Positions 19,378-24,332 of a stretch of DNA of 24,332 nucleotides are shown in pieces. Location of the stretch: NCBI GenBank assembly GCA_027334565.1, contig DAHWUP010000010.1, positions 1 through 24,332 of the forward strand, given 5' to 3'. This DNA is from Candidatus Levyibacteriota bacterium (GTDB lineage Bacteria > Patescibacteria > Microgenomatia > Levybacterales > UBA12049). The translations under genes were made by a program, and so were the position numbers. Position 1 is the stretch's first letter. Each line of letters opens with the position of its first letter. The notes under the pieces are model-generated. The model did no database searches. It was not told the origin of the DNA and worked only from the letters and a program-made list of their open reading frames with translations.

Positions 19378-20451
19378 ATGTTACAGACCGAAACAAAAAA
19401 TTTAGATATTTCCCATCCGGGAAGATCAAAACAGCTTATTTCCCCTTCTGAGGCGGTAAGTCGAAAGCCTGACTTTTTTACCGGCAGACCCGAGGATGTA
19501 AACTGGACATTGAGAATTAGACACTTGGACGGCAGAATCGAAGAATTACCCGTAGGAACCGACTGGGAAGCAATTTCAAGGTTTGGTTCGGTGCGATCAG
19601 CAGTCGTAACCAAACCCGACGGTACTCCTGACTTTGACAGACCCAGATATGATGAAGCTCCCAACATTAATGCTATTGTTTGGGGCCGGGATAAAAAAAC
19701 CGGTGAAATTAAAATAGGAATAATTAGCCAAGCCAGGCCTCATGCAGACAATGTGTTTGAACAAACCGATAAACCAATGGTATTTGAATCAATACCTATG
19801 GGTTTTATGTCTAAAATTGTAGGTAAGGATCAGGTAGAAAGATTGGAACATCCAGAAGAAGCTGCCGCAAGAGAAGCAAGTCAGGAAGCTGGCGCCTCGA
19901 TCGTAAAAGATATAACTTATCCTGAGTACCCTAGCCATTATCCCAATCCGACTTTCGTAGGCACAACTTCGGACGTCGTATTTGTTGAAGTTGATTTAGA
20001 TAAAGTAGACAAAATGAAAATAGACAGGGACGAATTAATTTACAAAGCCGATTATATACCCCTTTCCCAGGTACTTAAAGATATAAAAGCTGGGAAAACT
20101 GATATGGGTATAGCCAGAATGGCAACTTCGAATTCGGTAATTTTAATGTTCCTGTCTACCTTAAACACATACCAAAATGCAGAAAGAAACCAAAGTCTAC
20201 TGTCTATAGAGGGTGAAGCGAATAGAGCCTTCAAAAAGGATGACCCCGCAGGGTATTTGATGCAAAGACTAAGAATCTCTAAAATAAAACATCCCGACAG
20301 ATACGCCGATAACGAAAAGAGGGCGAAAGTCTATTTGGCAAAAAATGCTCAGGAGAACAAACAGAATGAAATAAAATCTGTCTCGGAACCACAAACTCAA
20401 TCGGGAAAAAGTATCTTCGACAGGGCTAGGAGATTTTTGCTTCGAAGATAA
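19378..20451 (+). CDS. Nudix hydrolase-like protein with altered Nudix box
   Basis: 357 residues. The Nudix box, normally Gx5Ex7REUxEExGU, is seen as E157, seven residues, then REASQEAGA (165-173). The first Glu of the metal-binding EE pair is Gln169, and the leading Gly is replaced by Asp. Strands on either side (NAIVWGRDKKTGEIKIGIISQAR; the FVGTTSDVVFVEVDLD region) fit a Nudix fold. An N-terminal region (1-90) and a long C-terminal helical segment (about 265-357, basic near the end) are additional. Nudix enzymes hydrolyse nucleoside diphosphate derivatives; the substrate is unknown and activity may be reduced by the Gln. It lies between rplA and rplJ, where bacteria usually have no insertion. 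Confidence 0.75.
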   Translation: MLQTETKNLDISHPGRSKQLISPSEAVSRKPDFFTGRPEDVNWTLRIRHLDGRIEELPVGTDWEAISRFGSVRSAVVTKPDGTPDFDRPRYDEAPNINAIVWGRDKKTGEIKIGIISQARPHADNVFEQTDKPMVFESIPMGFMSKIVGKDQVERLEHPEEAAAREASQEAGASIVKDITYPEYPSHYPNPTFVGTTSDVVFVEVDLDKVDKMKIDRDELIYKADYIPLSQVLKDIKAGKTDMGIARMATSNSVILMFLSTLNTYQNAERNQSLLSIEGEANRAFKKDDPAGYLMQRLRISKIKHPDRYADNEKRAKVYLAKNAQENKQNEIKSVSEPQTQSGKSIFDRARRFLLRR

Positions 20452-20455
20452 TCTC

Positions 20456-20484
20456 TTGACGCCAGCTTTCGGGTTTGTTAAAAT
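20456..20484 (+). promoter_or_regulatory. rplJ-rplL promoter
   Basis: TTGACG (20456-20461), a 17-bp spacer and TAAAAT (20479-20484), with predicted start near 20491. Unlike most promoters in the window it is followed by a leader of about 98 nt. Confidence 0.85.
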
Positions 20485-20490
20485 TACATT

Positions 20491-20588
20491 TACCTAAGAC
20501 AGTGAGTTTCTAACAAAAGAGTAATTCTCACCGAGGAATCTTATGTTCGTATTCGGACCGGTGAACACTTCTTAGGAAGTGTTTTTTA
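20491..20588 (+). promoter_or_regulatory. L10 leader (ribosomal-protein autoregulatory RNA)
   Basis: TAAGA (20495-20499) pairs with TCTTA, and inside it GTGAG pairs with CTCAC. The asymmetric loop CA / CGAGGAA between them matches the core of the bacterial L10 leader family, in which the L10-L12 complex binds the mRNA of its own operon. The leader ends in the terminator-like hairpin annotated separately. It precedes rplJ, as expected. Confidence 0.85.
20564..20587 (+). terminator. Attenuator hairpin in the L10 leader
   Basis: AACACTTC (20564-20571), loop TTAG, GAAGTGTT (20576-20583), merging into a run of six T (20582-20587) that abuts the ATG at 20589. This is a standard intrinsic terminator shape. 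AGGAAG (20574-20579), partly in the 3' arm, is the only Shine-Dalgarno candidate for rplJ, so the hairpin could both stop transcription and hide the ribosome binding site. Confidence 0.8.
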
Positions 20589-21422
20589 ATGCTTATGTCA
20601 GAAGAAAAGAAAATCTCAGCCAACAGGCAGAAAAAAATTGAAACGGTGAGTCAGCTTTCCGATAAATTCGGCAAAGCAAAGGCCGTGGTTTTTACCAACT
20701 ATCAGGGCCTGACCCACAAACAGCTGGAAGCCTTTAAAAAAGCCATCAAACCCCTAAAAGCGGAATATCTTGTGGCCAAGAACAGCCTTCTGACGCTTGC
20801 TTTGGCAGAACAAAAGATCAAATTATCGGACGATAAGGTTCTTCAAGGACAAACCGGTACACTCTTCTTATACGAAGACGTAATTTCCCCGCTTAAGGCC
20901 TTGGCAAAAACCATCAAGGAGTTAAACCTTCCTTCGGTCAAATTCGGGATCATGGACCAAAAGGATTTTGTTTCCGATGAACAAATCTTAAAGCTTTCCA
21001 CCCTGCCTTCACGTGAGGTTCTGCTTGCCCAATTGGCCCAAAGCCTAAAAGGGCCTGTCTTCGCACTTCACCGCACCCTAAACTGGAACCTGCAAAAACT
21101 GGTATTAACGCTTAATGCGGTTTTAAAAGTTAAGCCTGCTGCAGCTGCTGCCCCTACTACCCCGGCTTCAGATAAAACCCCGACAATGCCGCAAACGCCG
21201 GCACCTACACATAGCGAACCGGTTACCGCAAACGCACCCTCCACACCACTAGAACCACCCAGCATCGAGCCTTCGGAACCGGAGACTATCCAAGCGGAAA
21301 CCCCTGAGGAAAAGGCAAAAGAAATCCCAACGCCTGAAGCAGTTAACGAAGAGTTAAAAAAGGAAGAAACAGAAGATCAAACTAAAGAAGGGCCCAAAGC
21401 CCCAGAGGGAGGTGAGAATTGA
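20589..21422 (+). CDS. rplJ: Ribosomal protein uL10 with long acidic C-terminal extension
   Basis: Base of the ribosomal stalk, binding 23S rRNA and L7/L12 dimers. The core (residues about 10-180) has AVVFTNYQGLTHKQLEAFKK, VAKNSLLTLAL and LSTLPSREVLLAQLAQSLKG, ending with the L12-binding helix region (LNWNLQKLVLTLNAVLK). It is followed by about 95 residues rich in Pro, Thr, Glu and Ala (183-277), strongly acidic at the end and without hydrophobic core. Ordinary L10 is about 165-175 residues. Start is ATG 20589, or ATG 20595 six bases later, which would give MSEEKK. It is controlled by the L10 leader and ends 1 bp before rplL. Confidence 0.95.
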   Translation: MLMSEEKKISANRQKKIETVSQLSDKFGKAKAVVFTNYQGLTHKQLEAFKKAIKPLKAEYLVAKNSLLTLALAEQKIKLSDDKVLQGQTGTLFLYEDVISPLKALAKTIKELNLPSVKFGIMDQKDFVSDEQILKLSTLPSREVLLAQLAQSLKGPVFALHRTLNWNLQKLVLTLNAVLKVKPAAAAAPTTPASDKTPTMPQTPAPTHSEPVTANAPSTPLEPPSIEPSEPETIQAETPEEKAKEIPTPEAVNEELKKEETEDQTKEGPKAPEGGEN

Positions 21423-21423
21423 T

Positions 21424-21819
21424 ATGGCAAAATTGAAACAGGAAGAACTGCTCAAAGCGGTTGAAGAAATGTCAGTTCTCGAACTCTCGGAATTCGTCAA
21501 AGCGTTGGAGGAAAAATTCGGTGTTTCGGCACAAGCCATGGTGGCCGCCGCTCCAACACAATTTGGAGCTCCCGCAGCAGAAGCAGCCGAAGCAGTAGAA
21601 GAACAAACGGTCTTTAATGTAGTAATCGCCAATGCCGGCGCGAACAAGATCGCCGTCATCAAAGCGGTCAGGGAATTGGTCCCGACCTTAGGCCTTGCCG
21701 ACGCAAAAGCATTGGTCGACACTGCACCAAAGGAAGTTATGACTGCGGTCAACAAGAAAACCGCCGACGAAGCGAAAGAGAAACTTACCGCAGCGGGCGC
21801 CACCGTTGAACTCAAGTAA
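21424..21819 (+). CDS. rplL: Ribosomal protein bL12 (L7/L12)
   Basis: Flexible stalk protein that recruits translation GTPases. 131 residues: N-terminal dimerisation domain (EELLKAVEEMSVLELSEFVKALEEKFGV), an Ala-rich hinge (about 42-60), and the C-terminal factor-binding domain with KIAVIKAVRELVPTLGLADAKALVDTAP and KEKLTAAGATVELK. I use ATG 21424 rather than GTG 21412, because GGAGGTGA (21408-21415) is an excellent Shine-Dalgarno 10 bp upstream that would overlap the GTG start. It is separated from rplJ by one base. rpoB, which usually follows, is absent; a hairpin-rich region and a convergent gene follow instead. Confidence 0.97.
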   Translation: MAKLKQEELLKAVEEMSVLELSEFVKALEEKFGVSAQAMVAAAPTQFGAPAAEAAEAVEEQTVFNVVIANAGANKIAVIKAVRELVPTLGLADAKALVDTAPKEVMTAVNKKTADEAKEKLTAAGATVELK

Positions 21820-21990
21820 TTGAGATCAAGGCAAGCACTCTTGGGGCGCACGACAGTCTAACTAAAATAGTGAGACTGAAGTACCTTTGGGGTACGCCAC
21901 CGTTGAGTTGAAATAACTCAAGAAAAGCGAGCAAGACGAAGTACTCTTGAGTATGCCCTTAGGGCATACGACAGTCGAACTAAAACAATA
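21799..21990. repeat. Degenerate tandem copies of the rplL 3' end with hairpins
   Basis: The rplL end GCCACCGTTGAACTCAAGTAA (21799-21819) recurs at 21896-21916 as GCCACCGTTGAGTTGAAATAA, encoding the same ATVELK-stop with synonymous changes. Related words ACGACAGTCTAACTAAAA (from 21850) and ACGACAGTCGAACTAAAA (from 21968) lie between and after. A partner motif AAG(T/C)AC(T/C)(C/T)TTG(G/A)G occurs near 21834, 21880 and 21940. The spacing is about 48 bp, except for a 20-bp insertion around a perfect hairpin GTATGCCC-TTA-GGGCATAC (21951-21969). Other hairpins: CTCAA-GTAA-TTGAG (21811-21824), GTCTAACTA/TAGTGAGAC (21856-21876), GTACC/GGTAC (21881-21895). Confidence 0.6.
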
Positions 21991-22012
21991 CGCATATTTG
22001 TATTTCGTGTCT

Positions 22013-22049
22013 GATATTTAGTATATAAGCTAAATACAAAATACTATTT
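22013..22049. terminator. Possible terminator hairpin after the rplL region
   Basis: TATTTAG (22015-22021) pairs with CTAAATA (22030-22036), a 7-bp AT-rich stem, and a T5 run (22047-22051) follows about 10 bp later on the plus strand. It lies between the convergent rplL region and the Gly-rich protein gene. It is weak, because the stem is AT-rich and the T-run is distant. Confidence 0.3.
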
Positions 22050-24332
22050 TTACTGGAATCTGACGTTACCGCCGATCCTTAAAGTTCCATTTACGGCCGA
22101 ATTGGCCACCGTGCACCCGGAACTGTTTACAGTTCCGTTTCCACCATTATAAGTCGAAGTTCCTCCTGCTACCGCTATCGCGGGAGTCAGTGCATCACCA
22201 AACCAATTAGCTCCGTTAGTACATGATATTGCCAATCTTCCTCCTCCTCCGCCGCCTCCGTTTCCCCCAATACCGTTACCACCGTCCGCGCTTATCGTGC
22301 CATTTCCTTGCAATTCTCCAACGTACAGATACATACTTCCACCAGAACCTCCGCCGCCAACATTATTTGCTCCATCTATTCCATTCGCTGTCAACGTCCC
22401 ATTTATTAATAGCGTTCCTGTTGTTGCGAGTTTAATTGCTCCTCCACCTGCTCCTCCCACAGCATTACTTCCTCCGCCGCCGGACCCCAAATCAATTGGT
22501 GCAGTAGATGAACCGTAAGAAGAACCACCGGCCGCCCCGCTATTATTTCCAGTTCCCCCTACTCCCCCATAACCACCACCACCCGCTCCCCAACTCGCAA
22601 CCCCTTGTCCTCCGCCTGGACCTGAACCTGATGCGTCGAGTCCTCCGCCTGCATAACCCTGACCGTTTGCATTTATCGAACTCGTCGATGGTATAGTGAC
22701 ATTCCCAGTCAGGTTAAGGAATACTCCGACACCGTTTGAATTAGTAGTATAAGAACTTGCTATAGTGATTGTCACTCCTGAACCTATCGTCGTTTGCCCT
22801 GAAGAGCTTATTGTAAACAATGTGGCATTGCTTGGTCTAAAAGTGACGCTCGCATTAATGGTAACGTTTCTAAAATTCCAAGATGGTCTGTCGTTTCCAT
22901 TCCAAAAACCATTTAATGAATAAATTGAAATATCGTCGTTTACCCCAGAACTTTCTATAAATGCAGTTCCATAATTTCCTCCGACCCCTCCCGAACCTGG
23001 AGAAACATTTGTATTTCCCGAGAAGCTATTTGCTAATGAATAATACATCGCAATTCTTCCCCCACCGCCGTTACCTCCATTTCCTCCAATACCCCCTCCA
23101 CCTATAGCACTCACACTACCGTTCCCCATCAAAGTACTTGCCGAAATATATATACTTCCCCCTGATCCACCTCCTCCAACATTATTCGCTCCATCATTTC
23201 CGTTTGATGAGATTGTTCCGTTAATCGTCAGAGTCCCGGTTGTCGTAATTCTTATAGATCCTCCTCCAGATCCTCCAACAGCGTTACTTCCTCCACCACC
23301 GGAACCAAATTCCCCTGGAGACGGAAAAGAGCCATAGGTAGAACCGCCTACTGCGCCACTGTTGTATCCATTACCCCCCGCACCTCCATAACCGCCCCCT
23401 CCTGCCCCCCAGCTTCCGACCCCCTGCCCGCCTCCGGGACCTGAGCCTGATACGCCAAGTCCTCCACCGGCCCAACCGGCGCCGTTAGCGGTAATAATTC
23501 CTGATATATTTGCCGTCGTTGCGGAAATGGTAGCTATTCCGTAGTTTGAGACCTGGTCAAAATTATAAACCGTTGCGGTTTCGCCGTTATTTACGGTTAA
23601 CGTACCGATATTGTAATGGTTTCCTGCGATTCCTCCCGGACAATCGGTTGCCGGATCCCAGTCTGTTCCCTGATGGTCTCCGCCGCCAAGACATGTATAC
23701 ATTTGCGTTAGATTAACTGTGCCGTTACTTCCTCCCGATCCATAGGTACCTAAAATTGCTGCTCCTGCCGGCGTCAGACTGTTTCCGGCCCAACTATTTG
23801 TTCCATAATATACCGCAACTCTTCCGCCACCGCCGCCGCCACCAGGACTACAGTTTCCGCCTGCTCCGCCGTTTGCCTGAATTGTTCCGCTCCCAGCAAG
23901 AGATGTGGTAATTATGTATATGCTTCCTCCGGAACCTCCTCCGCCATCGTAGAACCCGCAAGAGGATACGCCATTGGCCCCGTTTGCACTGATTGTTCCG
24001 CTAACCGTCAATGTTCCCGAAACTGTTATTTTGATCGCTCCCCCTCCGTTTCCTCCGGATGACGTTCCGCCTCCGCCACCGCCCCCACCGGAGCCTAAAT
24101 CTGAAGGAGCGGTAAGTGATCCGTAGGTGCTTCCTCCCGTTCCTCCTGCTGTACCGGTGTTTCCTTTACCGCCGTAACTGGCTCCTCCGCTGGTAGGATT
24201 TCCTCCTCCTGGTCCGGAGCCTATATTGCCGGGTGATGCGCCGGCATACCCTTGGGAATTGGCTGTAATAATCGAGGTTGAGGGAACTGTTACATTACCT
24301 GTTAATTTAAAAGAAACTCCAATCCCGTTTGA
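22050..24332 (-). CDS. Giant glycine-rich repetitive surface protein, C-terminal part (5' end outside window)
   Basis: The minus-strand frame is open to the right edge, so these 760 residues are the C-terminal part of a larger protein; the TTG at 24011 is internal. The sequence is made of long repeats of roughly 260-270 residues. Each has the order SNGxGV-LTGNVTxPSTS, then QGYAG or GWAGGG followed by GSGPGGG, then GGGGYGG, GSGGGGSNAVGG, GTLTINGTISxNGxDGANN, GGGGSGGSIYI and GGGGRxA. Beta-strand-like stretches (TVSGTISANG, GTLTINGTIS) alternate with Gly-rich turns, suggesting an extended beta-solenoid or fibre. Two full units and part of a third are visible. There is no membrane anchor at the end (GTLRIGGNVRFQ). 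A secreted adhesin or cell-surface fibre is the likely role, unproven. It converges on rplL. Confidence 0.8.
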   Translation of the reverse strand, partial: SNGIGVSFKLTGNVTVPSTSIITANSQGYAGASPGNIGSGPGGGNPTSGGASYGGKGNTGTAGGTGGSTYGSLTAPSDLGSGGGGGGGGTSSGGNGGGAIKITVSGTLTVSGTISANGANGVSSCGFYDGGGGSGGSIYIITTSLAGSGTIQANGGAGGNCSPGGGGGGGRVAVYYGTNSWAGNSLTPAGAAILGTYGSGGSNGTVNLTQMYTCLGGGDHQGTDWDPATDCPGGIAGNHYNIGTLTVNNGETATVYNFDQVSNYGIATISATTANISGIITANGAGWAGGGLGVSGSGPGGGQGVGSWGAGGGGYGGAGGNGYNSGAVGGSTYGSFPSPGEFGSGGGGSNAVGGSGGGSIRITTTGTLTINGTISSNGNDGANNVGGGGSGGSIYISASTLMGNGSVSAIGGGGIGGNGGNGGGGRIAMYYSLANSFSGNTNVSPGSGGVGGNYGTAFIESSGVNDDISIYSLNGFWNGNDRPSWNFRNVTINASVTFRPSNATLFTISSSGQTTIGSGVTITIASSYTTNSNGVGVFLNLTGNVTIPSTSSINANGQGYAGGGLDASGSGPGGGQGVASWGAGGGGYGGVGGTGNNSGAAGGSSYGSSTAPIDLGSGGGGSNAVGGAGGGAIKLATTGTLLINGTLTANGIDGANNVGGGGSGGSMYLYVGELQGNGTISADGGNGIGGNGGGGGGGRLAISCTNGANWFGDALTPAIAVAGGTSTYNGGNGTVNSSGCTVANSAVNGTLRIGGNVRFQ

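Noticed and set aside
22223..22696. Pro/Leu/His-rich frames opposite the Gly-rich protein
   Set aside because: They are the complement of Gly-rich codons (CCN runs) and carry no start signals of their own.
1..24332. Recoded UGA (Gly or Trp) as in some CPR lineages
   Set aside because: TGA ends several full-length genes at sensible positions (fmt, both ABC transporter genes, rplJ), and the only Trp tRNA here has anticodon CCA.
1..24332. CRISPR arrays, insertion sequences, transposases, phage genes or toxin-antitoxin pairs
   Set aside because: None seen. The only repeats are within the Gly-rich protein, the rplL 3' region and the rplK-rplA gap, and no recombinase or repeat-spacer pattern is present.

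Overview
This window looks like a chromosomal segment of a Candidate Phyla Radiation (Patescibacteria) bacterium, most likely of the Microgenomates type. That placement is an inference. It rests on moderately AT-rich DNA, short core genes packed next to cell-envelope genes, two neighbouring membrane proteins sharing an N-terminal helical module that I associate with CPR proteins, and no mobile elements. TGA is used as an ordinary stop and the tRNA-Trp reads only UGG, so the genetic code appears standard.

Layout. 1-2.6 kb: tail of a TPR protein, then def, fmt and a small methyltransferase-like membrane protein; def and fmt handle N-terminal formyl-methionine. 2.6-3.5 kb: rpmB and an M50 site-2 protease gene, divergent from a shared palindromic promoter. 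3.6-3.8 kb: a gene-free stretch that I read as a structured non-coding RNA (strong promoter, about 23-bp closing helix, T-rich end). 3.8-5.9 kb: an unknown protein, rpmG, tRNA-Thr(GGT), a tRNA fragment, tRNA-Tyr(GTA), a 450-bp spacer, tRNA-Thr(TGT) and tRNA-Trp(CCA). 5.9-9.4 kb: an RsmC-like methyltransferase, a small membrane protein, and an operon of ABC permease, ABC ATPase and an alpha/beta hydrolase. 9.4-14.1 kb: an unknown gene, galU followed by a PAP2 phosphatase gene on the minus strand, then a pair of plus-strand envelope proteins: a DsbA-fold protein without catalytic cysteines and a polytopic protein with a pseudopilin-like tail. 14.1-21.8 kb: the translation and transcription cluster secE-nusG-rplK-rplA and rplJ-rplL, split by four other genes (PlsC-like acyltransferase, surface beta-helix protein, small unknown protein, Nudix-like protein). 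21.8-22.05 kb: a hairpin-rich region that looks like decayed copies of the rplL 3' end. 22.05 kb to the edge: part of a very glycine-rich repetitive surface protein on the minus strand.

Gene expression. Many promoter-proximal genes share one arrangement: a TTGACN-type -35, a 17-18 bp spacer, a -10 element (often with an upstream TGN), then only 6-8 bp to the start codon. Transcription would start at or next to the start codon, giving leaderless mRNAs. By contrast rplK, rplJ and probably rpmG have long, structured 5' leaders typical of ribosomal-protein feedback control, and internal operon genes such as rplA and rplL carry Shine-Dalgarno sequences. NusG, L1 and L10 all carry long charged, probably disordered extensions.
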